Assembly: GCA_029747015.1 (NCBI GenBank)
Contig: JAKOGI010000007.1
Coordinates: forward strand, 1,756,001-1,820,000
DNA from: Carnegiea gigantea
Taxonomy: Eukaryota; Streptophyta; Magnoliopsida; Caryophyllales; Cactaceae
Direction of reading: 5' to 3'
DNA: 64,000 nucleotides
In this document: positions 34,410 through 47,389 of the stretch, piece by piece
How the letters are laid out: the number at the start of each line of letters is the position of its first letter
How positions within the stretch are numbered: position 1 is the stretch's first letter
Notes under the pieces: model-generated
The model's database searches: none
What the model was told of the DNA's origin: nothing
Seen by the model: the letters and a program-made list of their open reading frames with translations, nothing else
Made by a program: the position numbers and the translations under genes

Positions 34410-34917
34410 TGACCAATATATCATCATGTTCCTCTCAGCGTTGCCTTCACTATCCTCTCAAACGGCCAACAAATTTAGAGCTCGGACAATGATATGTTTT
34501 TCGATAAAAGAACAAATTATCCCAGTGGCAAAGCCATGGAATATTCAAGTTTCCTGGCAAATATCCAATATTATGGAGGATATATGCATATGAAAGAATC
34601 GAAGTATCTATCTTCTCATTACTCATATTTTCAGAAAAGCAAATACGACAACATATTGACTTTCTAAATTTGAACACCTTGTTACTGCATTTTCCTTCAA
34701 ATATATGTGTTTCTGAGTTCTTCATCTCTCAGAACTATTTTAACAGACGATATAGTTGGGTGTACTTAATCTTGTAAGAAAAGGTACTTAATATTCTTAT
34801 GATTTTATTTACCATTGTAAAATAAGCATATACACACACGAGAAAGGGGTAAAGGAAGATGAAAAAGAACTAGAATACGGTTATTAGACAATATTCGAGA
34901 AAGTTGAGACTTACAGA
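34410..34917. other. Intergenic, nothing recognised
   Basis: AT-rich DNA between the hAT-like element and the foldback MITE. Confidence 0.4.
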
Positions 34918-35100
34918 TGACATAACTCAATATTGGAGTTTTTAGTGTTTATTAAGCATTAGATTTTAAGTAGTTAGTTGCTTACATCTTGTGTATGTAT
35001 GTCTGTAAAATGTAAATAACTAACTACTTAAAATCTAACGCTTAAATAAACATTAAAAACTCTAATATTGAGTTATGTTCTCTGTAAGTCCCAAGTGTTG
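34918..35100. mobile_element. Foldback MITE
   Basis: Two arms of about 75-80 bases are near-perfect inverted complements around a short loop (TTGTGTATGTATGTCTG). Tips read GACTTACAGATGACATAA on the left and, inward from the right, GACTTACAGAGAACATAA. The arms share AACTCAATATT.GAGTTTTTA and TTTTAAGTAGTTAGTT. No clear target duplication was seen, so the superfamily is unassigned. The transcript would form a long hairpin. Confidence 0.75.
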
Positions 35101-35849
35101 TATGCAGGTAGTACAGACTTCTAGGAAGAGACATTATTTACCTACCTCTGCAAGGTACAGTACCTTTCTCTACTATATTATACAATTGTTTACATATATA
35201 GTTGTGACCAACTGATTTATTTATATATCCTTAGCTTCTCCATCTAATGCTTTCACATAATCCTTCTTTTATAAAATTTTTTTTTTTTTCAAAATTCTTA
35301 TTTTTGTAGGTCTCTCGAAATCGGCCTCTCTATCGACAGGGATGTCTGCAGAGGTAAGGTTGCCTACATTTGAACTTCCCCAGACCTCGCAAAAGCAGGC
35401 CCGCATTGGGACATGTTGTATTTTAGTTGCTTAATTGTTGTTATTGCTGCTGCTGTTGGTTGATGTTGCTATCTGCCGCTGATGCACATTCTCTAATTAT
35501 TAATGTGGTCCTTTTGTAGGTGATCCTATTATTTCCTCGTACCCAGTTTGCATGCCAATTACTTATTTGTTTAATATACATTGATGCTTGTCATATCTTC
35601 TTTATAACTCCTACTATCAAATGTGCTCGAAAGATTCATCTCTTCTCAGTAAAATGGTTATTGAAGATTTTTGTGGGTCATTTATAATCAATATCTCCAA
35701 TGACAGTAATGTTTGTCGAGCTAAACCGGTTTACATCTGAATCTCCCCAAATTCAGCGAGACCAAAACCTATACTAGAAATTCTTATTATTGTTCTTCTT
35801 CTTGTTGTTGTTATTACTGTTGTGTATGTGTCTATGGGTGATTTTTTTT
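35101..35849. other. Intergenic with two SINE-tail-like remnants
   Basis: 35315-35475 (ACATTTGAACTTCCCCAGACCTCGC, CGCATTGGGA, then TTGTTGTTATTG) and 35725-35825 (TACATCTGAATCTCCCC, then TTGTTGTTGTTATTAC) both resemble the 3' part of TS-type plant SINEs, which end in TTG repeats. Similarity is partial and judged by eye. Confidence 0.3.
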
Positions 35850-36090
35850 TTAAAAAAAAAGGGCAAATGGACCCAATCCACTAGGTCTCTATCTCAGAAT
35901 ACCTAGCAGGTCTTGATGAGTCGGGGCGAGGGATGTCAAAGCTTGGACAAGAATCCAGGAACACATGCCAATCACACACAAACTTCACAAAACGGAAAGT
36001 GTGCCCCCCGAATTCGAACCCAGGGGGCTGAGGATTCCAAGTGCAGTGGTGGCCACATGGGCCAGCACCGCTTCGACACGTGTCTGTGTA
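35850..36090 (-). mobile_element. tRNA-derived SINE
   Basis: Minus strand: A-box-like TGGCCCATGTGG (36064-36053) and B-box GGGTTCGAATTC (36021-36010), followed by a body of about 150 bases ending in TTTGCCC and a T9 run near 35846-35855. A T-rich tail fits p-SINE/Au-type plant SINEs; the family is not assigned. It sits directly left of the LTR element. Confidence 0.5.
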
Positions 36091-36108
36091 TGTATGTATG
36101 TGTGTATA

Positions 36109-37208
36109 TGTAACGCCCCCAATTGTTGATGTCTGATTACTGCAGCTTAATCGCTTAATTACTATTAATTTGTAGCGGAAGCCTTTGATTGGAGGCGTTA
36201 CCGCCGTTCCGTAATGGAACAAGGCTACCTGATCTACTGACTTTAGAATAAAATAAATATTTGTTCTCCTATGCAGTTCACAATATATGTGATAACTTAG
36301 CGTAACTATGCTAAGCATTAACAATCCCGAGGTTTCAAAGGAGTAACAATAAAGTGCTAACCTACCATCACTGTGAGCGTTGACTAGCTAATACTCAGTA
36401 AGTGTCCATTGTTTGCTACTTCCCGGCTTATCAAGAGGACGGATGTTCACTGCTCCCAATACCTAAAACAGAAAATATAAAAACATACGAATAATGAGCC
36501 GAAGCTCAGCACATATATCCCCATGCAGTAAAATGGGTTTTATGTTAAAGGTGTTGGGCCGGCCGCATTTCAAAATACTTTAGTTTGCAAACAGGAGAGA
36601 GAGAGAATATACATGTAAAACTGCTTTGTTGATTATTATCTAGAAGTGAACCCCTTGGTCGATATACATCTTGAAACGATCATACTTTGGGTGCTCACCC
36701 CCCAGGCCGATCGAGAAGCCTGAGTTGACGCCGCGCGCGGGTATATTGATGGACGTATGCCCTGATGCTTAGTCATTGGCGGGGTCACTTGTTTATATAA
36801 TGTGAAACTTGGTTCATTAAATGAATATGGTATTAATTTTCATTGCTGAAAAATATGCGAATTTTCAAAGAGTATAGGCAATGTACGTACCTGATCTTTG
36901 AAAATATCTCTCTCTTTTACTGAAAATTGTTTGCTGGCAGCCTGAAGCGACCGACGTGACCTCACTTCTGCTCCAAATACGTAATTTTTCTTGATTAGTG
37001 AAAGATTTAGAAATTTTACGATCTTTATTATTTTAATGAACGATTTCAAATCTCTTGCCTTCTCTTTTTATTATCATTAGGGTAGTCGGTCATTCTCATT
37101 CATTCAATTGGATTTCATTTGATTTATTGTGGTACCTTTCTCCTTTCACGATTAATGAACTTTTGACATGTACTACGACAACATCAAATCGATCCTTGTT
37201 ATTGACAA

Positions 37209-37254
<46 letters not shown>

Positions 37255-39070
37255 GCCGTCTTACTCATAATTTCTATTGATGATATTATTATAATTATTG
37301 TTTTTGCTCTAACGAATCATCGTTAGCCACTAACTTTGGGTTGCGATGACGTTTAAGGCAGCTCTGTGAACCTTAGGTTCTGGTTCCCGTGGAGTCTCAA
37401 TTTTGAAATTATAATGAGTGATATTATCCACGAGGACATCTCACATTGTGTTAGTTACTTTAATCCACCAATTTACTCACGCCACATACTTATAACACGA
37501 TATTATACACATAAGCATATCTCTTTTCTTTCATCCAATCCTTACCAAAATCTCTCTTGGCTATCATTAAGGTAATCCTAATTAGGCTTAGCCAGACATC
37601 CAACCCCAACCTCATTCACTCATGACCAATGTACGCCCAATATACTAAATTTTCAACACCAACCATCCTTGATTTTACTCAATTATCCATGGGTAAATCA
37701 CTTAGAATCACTATACCATTCGCAACCATAGTTAAGTAGGTATTTCGTTTAAATCACAAATTCTAATCACTAAATCATTAGCAAGGTAATTTTTTAAGCC
37801 CCCAATGGCTCATACAATGAACTTAAACATGCTCTAGCCGTAAACCCCAAGTTTCTAACTCATGACTAGCACCTAACCGCATAACTCATACACATGCATA
37901 TATCCAGGAATTCCATTGAATTTTGTTATTTCATGAAGTTAACCTAATTATCATCATCATCACCATAATCAAACCAAAATCAACATCACCTTCAACCTCC
38001 ACTCATTGCCCTCTCAATTTACAACTCAAGCCACCCATCCATAATAACTCAAGGAATTCACAAAGAATCATTTATCAATGATAATTACTTCATTTACAAA
38101 CAAAATCTCAGCATAAAAACCCAAATTGAATAAAGTAGGACTTAGGGTTCTCGCCTTTCAACCCACTAAACCATCCAAAATACTTCAAAGGGAGGGATGA
38201 GGAGGCCGGCTGAAGGTGGCGTGGGGCGGCTGCGGTCGGCGGGGACTGGCGACGTTGGCTCGCCGACGAGCACGGTCGGGCAGCAGGGAAGACGCAACAG
38301 AGCAAGGCAGAACAGGGAACTCGGGCAGAGGAGGGCCGAACACTGCAACAGAGTGGTGGAGTGGCTGGGTGTGTCACCGGTTGAGGGTTGCTGACGGCCG
38401 ACAACGGTGGTGGTCGGCGATGAAGCTCACCGGCAGGGACAGGCGAGGGGAGGGGGTGTCGGGGTGAGGCAGAGAGAGACAGCAGAGTGAGAGATGAGGG
38501 GATTTTGGGAATTAAATGATTTATTTGGTTGGTTTCCTTTGATTTAAGTCGGTTCATCATTTTTCCTTTTTTTTTTTTTGTGTGTGTGTGTGTCTCTTAT
38601 TTCATTTTATTTGTCTATTCATTTCATACATACATGTTTTAGTTGAAATGATAAATAAACTTTCACATCTTTTTGGTGCAGCCTTTTGGGAATTTTTATT
38701 ATTTTGGGTTATTACCTCCATCTTTATTTAAATATAACTGTCATTCGTATAATTGTCATGTTATTATTATATTTCTTCGTATATGATTATTATCATCATT
38801 ATTATCGTTTTGTTCAAATTAGCCCGTTTTTGATAGGTAGGCTAACCTTTATTAAGCGGTCCTTCGAATATTTATTAGCATTTGAAGGAGTTATTTTGGG
38901 GAGTATAACACAGTCCATTTTGGAGGCCACGTTGTCGTTTCAACCTGTAATGCGCAAATACATAAACATGCATAGAAATTGCTGATTTGAAATGCGGCGC
39001 TCAACTTGATTAATTTGTAATTAAGATGATTCAATGAAATTAAAATGAATATTAAGTTCGGGTCGTTACA
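36109..39070 (-). repeat. 3' LTR (2,962 bases)
   Basis: Same length as the partner at 43751-46712, starting TGTAACGCCCCC and ending GGTCGTTACA on the plus strand. By eye I count about 23 differences, roughly 21 of them in the first 560 bases. The LTR contains a GC-rich island (38190-38460), whose minus strand is a CT/CCG-rich leader-like stretch, and an (ATT) microsatellite. Confidence 0.95.
37205..37254. repeat. (ATT)n microsatellite in the 3' LTR
   Basis: About 16 uninterrupted ATT units; the same length is present in the other LTR (44850-44896). Confidence 0.9.
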
Positions 39071-39080
39071 GCCTTCCCCC
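39071..39080 (-). other. Polypurine tract
   Basis: Minus strand reads GGGGGAAGGC immediately before the 3' LTR TGTAACG. It is preceded by CGAGGACGAAACTTATTTTAAT, a stretch characteristic of the 3' end of Tekay/Del-type gypsy elements. Confidence 0.8.
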
Positions 39081-39134
39081 ATTAAAATAAGTTTCGTCCT
39101 CGAAACTTGCAATTTGAAAGAAACTTTTACCGTA

Positions 39135-39330
39135 CTAGAAACTCCAGAAATCATAATTGGGAGATGTGAGGCCATGATGTGGATCTGAAAGGTATTTTCT
39201 GAATTGAGAGATGTGAAAGACGTGTACATCTTCTAGTTCTGTTGCTAATCCCATCCATAAGCTCCATTTCATAAGGCCCGATATATCCTAAGCGTAGTTT
39301 GCCTATCGCGCTCAAAGTGGTATAACCCAC
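39135..39330 (-). pseudogene. Decayed integrase C-terminus of the gypsy element
   Basis: On the minus strand two frames give recognisable pieces of the chromovirus pol end: GKLRLGYIGPYEM (about 39303-39265; family consensus K-L-x-P-x-Y-I-G-P-F-E) and then, after a frameshift, DVHVFHISQFRKYLSDP (39230-39180; family V-x-x-V-F-H-V-S-x-L-R-K-Y), stopping at 39135. This assigns the element to Ty3/gypsy. Nothing upstream of these pieces remains readable. Confidence 0.75.
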
Positions 39331-42300
39331 CAGAATTTAAATGGGGTCGCAAAAGCTTTCTGTGGGGCTTGCCAAACGTGCCTATCAAGCTTTACGTATG
39401 CATTGGTATAAAAATGTTTTTCTAAATTCTGGAATGAAACGGATAGAGTTTCCCCTGTAAATTGACCATTTCCCAAGCTCAAAGCCTTACATTAAATCCC
39501 TGCATTGAAACCAAGTCCAAATGGAGGCCAAATCAACCTCAACGACCACATGCCGGAAACCACAACTCTACGGGGCACACGCCGGAGACCATAACTCTAC
39601 GGGCCACACGCCCGAAGTGAGACCATTCCATAAGTTTAATAATAGCCAAGAAATGAAAAAAATACAACTCAACAGATCACACATCCGGAGTACTGGGGTT
39701 CATCCCAAAATAAACGATACGCATTACAAACTTCAGTAATAAACTTAGGCAAGCTCATCTTCTATCACGTATGATCCCTTTTCGAAGCAAATGGTAATTG
39801 TAACTTAGCATGCCTATATTGACGTCTGTCTGCCTCAACGAAAACCTGAAAAAAATTCTTGAGTCATATCAGTGATGGTTTGGTTAAGTAGTTCGAAGTT
39901 TGATTTACTGACCAGGGTGCAACGCATGAAATGAAGTAATAGAGAATATTGGTAACCACTTAAGATTGGGTAAGCATGGATTCAATATTTAACAAATTGC
40001 AAGGATAGGGTGGTCGATGTTGGAAATAGATATGAACGCCCTTAAGGAACCACTACTTTTGACAGTTTGAAAAGAAGGCAACGTTTAATAATGGGACAAT
40101 GCAATCAAGCATAAGAGATGATAGAGATAACGGCATTAATGCAACAGCCAAATGCATTTCTCTTATACGACAATGTCAAGGTTTCTGAATATGCAGGTTT
40201 AGGTCATTATTATTATGTTCAAACGATGCTTAGCTATCCATCCTTGAACTAGTCAAGGGCTTGCGAAGTCTAGAGTGACGTTAAAAAAGAAAATATCGAC
40301 AAATGAGAGTGATGAAGGATGGTGGTCAAGTGAGTCGTCGCCCATGAAAGAGTCACATAGTGAAGATAGAATTATTAAGGAAGGGATTGTCAGAAGATGG
40401 CTATGAGAATAGAAGGTCAGTTGTTGCTCAAAACAACATATTTGCAGTGTTCTATATACTGAATTTGAGTTCGGAGTTGAGATTGATTTACTCAGGTGAG
40501 TTAAATGCAGATTCAGAGTAATGGAATGAAGATACAGATGATGTTTAGTAGCAATACTGAAAGAACAATTATTGAAAGAAAAATAGATGCGATGAAATAG
40601 ATATGCATATACATTCACTTTTGGTGAAACGAAAAAGAGAGAGATGACAATCATAAGTCTTAGAGTATTGACGAACACTTAAAGTGGAGTAAGAATGGAC
40701 TCTATAGTGATATATCAAAATGGGAGAACTAATAGCTTTAACGCAAAAGACACCGTAATTAGCAAAGATGTCATATGCAAATTAAGCTCATTTAAGCAAT
40801 TGCTCGATGTCGAGAGGGGATAAAATAACAAAATGATAAAATCAATACATAAGTCAAGATGATTAAGGAAGAAGTTGATTCATGACTAGGAATATTAAGC
40901 TGTTGATGTAAGATTTGACTGAAAGGAACAAATGGCAGATGTTGAAACGATGGGTATTTAGAATATGACTGTGATATAAACGGAATGAAGATAACTAGAA
41001 GCGCAAATAATTTAGGAAGGGGAGGCAATTCGAGTAATTCAATCATTGATTATACAGAAGCCAAAACGTTGCGCATAGATTCAAAACCAGACTAGTTGTA
41101 AATTAGCAATCTAGGTAGTGAGTGGATGTTAAGGGAAGGAAAGATCACGTTATTATTGAAGTAATGGTCGTAGAAAATAAGCTAAGCAGAGGGAGTTAGT
41201 GGGAGCCAAGAGGGAGATGCAATCCCTCCCAATGGTAGGTCTAAAATTAAAATCATGAGGAACTTCAATGAAGGAAAGGATATGTAATGAAATATTGCGA
41301 CTTCAATGGGGGAACAGCGATTGAATAGGTTTTGCAACACTTAGTGTGAAGTGGAAAAAGTGCAAATTGAATTATGTTACTGCATGGGCAGCTAGTTCCA
41401 AGTGTTAACCAAAGAAGTCTAGACAGATGCTAAGTTATGCAATAAGATCTGACAAAGGGGTTTAATATTAGTTGACCCAAGATCACTATCAAATCAGTTG
41501 GATCAATACAGTACTGATGCAGGCAAGGTTTTGAGGGTTTGGACAGCTCAACATAAAGTGGCCTAGATGTCAACTGTATACAAACGTCGCATAAATCTTA
41601 ATGCCCCCAAATCCTCTATTGCCATACCTAAAGTTTTGTCCCGGTCATGCTCTTTTGAATTTGACATTTCAACCTCATAGAATCACTTGTGATACTTCTA
41701 TAAATTCCACGCAATATACAGGTATATATATACTCAACTCACCACCACTTCAATTACTTACGTGACGCGTCAACAACTGTCCTGAGTGCAATCCCAATAG
41801 CCATTGTACTCATCGTGCATCTCCTAGAATTACTTATCGCCCAAAATCTTATTTATCCCTGACGTCAATATAAACTATGACTTCTAGAGTTTCTCGTATT
41901 CAAACCAAATGAACCCATCGACCTATTTGGTCTATCCTCAAGCCTTTTTCCCATAGTTTCATTTCTGTAGATTGTCATCTTTCACTACAATGATCGTACT
42001 TAAAATTGGACCATCACTCTTGCTACTTGACAAGCCCAATGTCCATGTTCCCTTTTTCTCGCCCCTTTTCCCCCCTCCTGATCCTTGTTAATCCCAAGGG
42101 CTTGCTTATCAAATCACCTGATGTCCCACAAGGTATGATCTTCCTCTCTTAAGTTATTTCGATCAATCTAATGAATATAATTTAACTCCTCGACACCCAC
42201 GTCCTAACCCAACATAATAAGAGAGACTATTTCTACCATCTCTTTAAAGCCTCAGATGAATATTTTGGGCTCATGTGTCCACAGAAATCTCCAGGGGTCT

Positions 42301-43733
42301 TTAAAGATTGTTTTACCCTCATGATAGGTGCGGACACTGTTCAATCTACCATTCTTGCAAAAATATTTCTTTATTGCTTATAAAGGACCAGCATGAAAGC
42401 TGAATGGATGAAAAGGCGGGGGTTCGTAATGCGAGAGGCAAAGCATATAAGTAACTGGCATATACAAGACAGGCAGTTGATTTACGATGGTCATGATAGT
42501 GAGGTAAATGATCGATGGCACGGATTGGGAGGAAGTCTTAAGTACCGGAGGTGAAGAAATCTAACAGCGCACCCAAAGAAACTCTCGAAAAGTCCTACAG
42601 TCCCTGTATGTGCGTAAAATGACAAGGATAAGGGTTAACGTCACCAGGAGGGAAGTTCCTATAGTAGATGGAAGTATTGGGTAGACATATACACTCTGAC
42701 ACTGCTAACAGATGAAAATAGCACAAAATCGTTGTTCATCATTAATAACAAAATTTGCCCCAGACTTGGCGGGCCAAAAATTCCCCTCACTTTTCACGTT
42801 TCCTTCATGATTTTATTATATAGGGAACTCCACCTCAAAAGTCATTGAACTCAATAGACGTTATCAAGCTTACAAAACTTAGTGTTTTCTTCGAAAAGTC
42901 CATGATTGGTTTAAAGCTCACAAACAAGCTCCCAAAGCGTATACTTGCTTTCTTCTTTCCCATTAATCTAGCTAAAAGCTCTATGAAAGCCCACGCATAT
43001 TCATTTCCCCTTAATTGGTCTTATTTTGACCCATAGTACACCAAATTACTCTTATTTTGACCCATAGTACACCAAATTACTCAATGGTAAATTTTCCTCA
43101 ATACATTTCTTTGCATCAACATCCACAATTTTCCAATATTTATTTTAACAATATTTACTCCTTACCTTGAGACATACCATCTATCCAATATCAAGTAACA
43201 CCACATAGGCTGTTTAATTTCCACCACCGAATTCATTATACTAATTGGTTCTTGCGAATCATCCTCAATGTTGTGATAGGCCCTCAAGCCTTCACATCAT
43301 AGCACTCTTGGAATGACTATTTGAGAGGGCTCCAACCTATGAATATTACTGCATAATATATTTTCTCTGTCTAGCAAACGAAATGTAGTTTGGTACTGTA
43401 TTATCCACATAGAAGTTTGCATACTTCACCTTCCCGCGATGTCTTAAACCTCACAACACCCAAGCATTAACTATTTTCTGTATCTTTTAATAAAGCCTCT
43501 AAGTTTAGTAGACTTCTCTGAAATACATATGTCACCAAGAAGTTGACTAAATGCATCCTCCTTCTACTTTGATAGCGATGGAATTGCTAAGATATTATAA
43601 AACTACGCCATTGATCTTATTATTGCAACATACCTATGATTCACATATGTATATGAACTCCAGGTCACACATTCACCTCCTGAATCCAACCTAACTCATA
43701 GGCACCCCTATAGCTCACAGTGATGCTAAGCCT
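39331..43733. other. Noncoding interior of the LTR element
   Basis: No gag or pol frame on either strand; the longest minus frames (40253-40678 and 40792-41046) have no known motif. Repeats inside: a 30-base near-tandem around 39547-39615 (CACA(T/C)GCCGGA(A/G)ACCA.AACTCTACGG) and an exact tandem of CTTATTTTGACCCATAGTAC plus 11 more bases at 43019-43081. Confidence 0.6.
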
Positions 43734-43746
43734 GGCTCTGATACCA
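43734..43746 (-). other. Primer-binding site, initiator tRNA-Met
   Basis: Minus strand reads TGGTATCAGAGCC, complementary to the 3' end of plant initiator tRNA-Met, four bases after the 5' LTR ends at 43751. Confidence 0.9.
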
Positions 43747-43750
43747 CAAC

Positions 43751-44850
43751 TGTAGTGCCCCCAATTGTTGATGTCTGATTACTGTAGCTTAATCGCTTAA
43801 TTACTATTGATTTGTAGCGGAAGCCTTTGATTGGAGGCGTTACCGCTGTTTCATAGTGGAACAAGGCTACCTGATCTACTGAATTTAGAATAAAATAAGT
43901 ATTTGTTCCCCTATGCAGTTCACAATATATGTGATAACTTAGCGTAACTATGCTAAGCATTAACAATCCCGAGGTTTCAAAGGAGTAACAATAAAGTGCT
44001 AACCTACCATCACTGTGAGCGTTGACTAGCTAATGCTCAGTAAGCGTTCATTGTTTGCTACTTCCCGGCTTATCAAGAGGACGGATGTTCACTGCTCCCA
44101 ATACCTAAAACAGAAAATATAAAAACATACGAATAATGAGCCGAAGCTCAGCACGTATATCCCCATGCAGTAAAATGGATTTTATGTTAAAGGTGTTGAG
44201 CCGACCGCATTTCAAAACACTTTAGTTTGCAAACAGGAGAGAGAGAGAATATACATGTAAAACTGCTTTGTTGATTATTATCTAGAAGTCAACCCCTTGG
44301 TTGATATACATCTTGAAACGATCATACTTTGGGTGCTCACCCCCCAGGCCGATCGAGAAGCCTGAGTTGACGCCGCGCGCGGGTATATTGATGGACGTAT
44401 GCCCTGATGCTTAGTCATTGGCGGGGTCACTTGTTTATATAATGTGAAACTTGGTTCATTAAATGAATATGGTATTAATTTTCATTGCTGAAAAATATGC
44501 GAATTTTCAAAGAGTATAGGCAATGTACGTACCTGATCTTTGAAAATATCTCTCTCTTTTACTGAAAATTGTTTGCTGGCAGCCTGAAGCGACCGACGTG
44601 ACCTCACTTCTGCTCCAAATACGTAATTTTTCTTGATTAGTGAAAGATTTAGAAATTTTACGATCTTTATTATTTTAATGAACGATTTCAAATCTCTTGC
44701 CTTCTCTTTTTATTATCATTAGGGTAGTCGGTCATTCTCATTCATTCAATTGGATTTCATTTGATTTATTGTGGTACCTTTCTCCTTTCACGATTAATGA
44801 ACTTTTGACATGTACTACGACAACATCAAATCGATCCTTGTTATTGACAA

Positions 44851-44896
<46 letters not shown>

Positions 44897-46712
44897 GCCG
44901 TCTTACTCATAATTTCTATTGATGATATTATTATAATTATTGTTTTTGCTCTAACGAATCATCGTTAGCCACTAACTTTGGGTTGCGATGACGTTTAAGG
45001 CAGCTCTGTGAACCTTAGGTTCTGGTTCCCGTGGAGTCTCAATTTTGAAATTATAATGAGTGATATTATCCACGAGGACATCTCACATTGTGTTAGTTAC
45101 TTTAATCCACCAATTTACTCACGCCACATACTTATAACACGATATTATACACATAAGCATATCTCTTTTCTTTCATCCAATCCTTACCAAAATCTCTCTT
45201 GGCTATCATTAAGGTAATCCTAATTAGGCTTAGCCAGACATCCAACCCCAACCTCATTCACTCATGACCAATGTACGCCCAATATACTAAATTTTCAACA
45301 CCAACCATCCTTGATTTTACTCAATTATCCATGGGTAAATCACTTAGAATCACTATACCATTCGCAACCATAGTTAAGTAGGTATTTCGTTTAAATCACA
45401 AATTCTAATCACTAAATCATTAGCAAGGTAATTTTTTAAGCCCCCAATGGCTCATACAATGAACTTAAACATGCTCTAGCCGTAAACCCCAAGTTTCTAA
45501 CTCATGACTAGCACCTAACCGCATAACTCATACACATGCATATATCCAGGAATTCCATTGAATTTTGTTATTTCATGAAGTTAACCTAATTATCATCATC
45601 ATCACCATAATCAAACCAAAATCAACATCACCTTCAACCTCCACTCATTGCCCTCTCAATTTACAACTCAAGCCACCCATCCATAATAACTCAAGGAATT
45701 CACAAAGAATCATTTATCAATGATAATTACTTCATTTACAAACAAAATCTCAGCATAAAAACCCAAATTGAATAAAGTAGGACTTAGGGTTCTCGCCTTT
45801 CAACCCACTAAACCATCCAAAATACTTCAAAGGGAGGGATGAGGAGGCCGGCTGAAGGTGGCGTGGGGCGGCTGCGGTCGGCGGGGACTGGCGACGTTGG
45901 CTCGCCGACGAGCACGGTCGGGCAGCAGGGAAGACGCAACAGAGCAAGGCAGAACAGGGAACTCGGGCAGAGGAGGGCCGAACACTGCAACAGAGTGGTG
46001 GAGTGGCTGGGTGTGTCACCGGTTGAGGGTTGCTGACGGCCGACAACGGTGGTGGTCGGCGATGAAGCTCACCGGCAGGGACAGGCGAGGGGAGGGGGTG
46101 TCGGGGTGAGGCAGAGAGAGACAGCAGAGTGAGAGATGAGGGGATTTTGGGAATTAAATGATTTATTTGGTTGGTTTCCTTTGATTTAAGTCGGTTCATC
46201 ATTTTTCCTTTTTTTTTTTTTGTGTGTGTGTGTGTCTCTTATTTCATTTTATTTGTCTATTCATTTCATACATACATGTTTTAGTTGAAATGATAAATAA
46301 ACTTTCACATCTTTTTGGTGCAGCCTTTTGGGAATTTTTATTATTTTGGGTTATTACCTCCATCTTTATTTAAATATAACTGTCATTCGTATAATTGTTA
46401 TGTTATTATTATATTTCTTCGTATATGATTATTATCATCATTATTATCGTTTTGTTCAAATTAGCCCGTTTTTGATAGGTAGGCTAACCTTTATTAAGCG
46501 GTCCTTCGAATATTTATTAGCATTTGAAGGAGTTATTTTGGGGAGTATAACACAGTCCATTTTGGAGGCCACGTTGTCGTTTCAACCTGTAATGCGCAAA
46601 TACATAAACATGCATAGAAATTGCTGATTTGAAATGCGGCGCTCAACTTGATTAATTTGTAATTAAGATGATTCAATGAAATTAAAATGAATATTAAGTT
46701 CGGGTCGTTATA
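43751..46712 (-). repeat. 5' LTR (2,962 bases)
   Basis: Plus strand starts TGTAGTGCCCCC and ends GGTCGTTATA. The terminal bases have mutated relative to the partner LTR; beyond about 560 bases from this start it is almost identical to the partner LTR. Confidence 0.95.
44850..44896. repeat. (ATT)n microsatellite in the 5' LTR
   Basis: Counterpart of 37205-37254 with equal repeat number by eye. Confidence 0.9.
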
Positions 46713-46717
46713 GTATA

Positions 46718-47389
46718 TATATATTTGTATGTGTAGAGAAAGAATTGACGTCTATGTATTTGTACATCAAATGCAAAATGTATAGAGTTGCTTAGTGACA
46801 TATAATGAGATTGATCTTGTTTTGTTCTCATTTATTGAAATGTTTTTCTCCTGGCGTGCAAAATGTATTTGATAACTTTTAGATAAATTGATGGTTGGCT
46901 TTCACAATTCACATCCGCGGTTCTTTAAATTGGTGCAATAAGAATTGAGGCAGTGAACATTGAGATGAACTCAAAGCCCTCAAAAAGCCTTTCAAGCAGT
47001 ACAACAAAACAGCTTATGTTAATTCGAGAGAAATTAAAGGTTTTGGGGCTTGAAATCACAAAAATTAGACGACATAACAGAGACTACGAACTAAAACCCA
47101 GAGGACGTCGCTCAAAGACAAGCATTGCAGAGCCAAATGTGGCTGTGGCTTGGTAAAAACATAACACGATTACTAGCAGATGTCATGCAAATACAAAGGT
47201 TACAGAAACACACGATCCCAATATGGCAATAATTAGAAACAGTAAAAGGTAATTCATTTGATCATGGATGGTGACAGAGAGATTACTAGCAAGCAGAGAA
47301 GAAATAGTGAGCCACTTGCAGTTGTTTTAAAAAAAATCTATATAACAAGCAACCTAAACTCTAGGCCTGAAGAAGATATGTGAAGCACA
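46718..47389. other. Intergenic between the LTR element and the LINE
   Basis: Starts in a TA/TG-rich simple repeat, the rest of the LTR element's target. A short plus frame (46953-47156, Lys/Arg-rich) could be an upstream piece of the LINE, but carries no motif I recognise. Confidence 0.35.

Larger units (their letters stand above)
36104..46717 (-). mobile_element. Ty3/gypsy-derived LTR retrotransposon, largely noncoding
   Basis: The element is 36109-46712 (10,604 bases), flanked by an exact GTATA duplication (36104-36108 and 46713-46717). It is oriented on the minus strand: 5' LTR 46712-43751, PBS 43746-43734, interior about 4.7 kb, PPT 39080-39071, 3' LTR 39070-36109. LTR ends are TGTAACG/CGTTACA (slightly mutated in the right LTR). 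The only coding trace is a decayed integrase C-terminus just before the PPT, of chromovirus type. There is no gag, protease, RT or RNase H frame, so it is a nonautonomous LARD-like derivative. It inserted in a TG/TA simple repeat. Confidence 0.92.

Noticed and set aside
38108..38560. A 150-codon minus-strand frame, identical at 45750-46202
   Set aside because: It lies in the GC-rich island of both LTRs and is Ser/Pro/Ala-rich by composition. Identity only reflects the LTR pair, and no domain or conserved start supports a gene.
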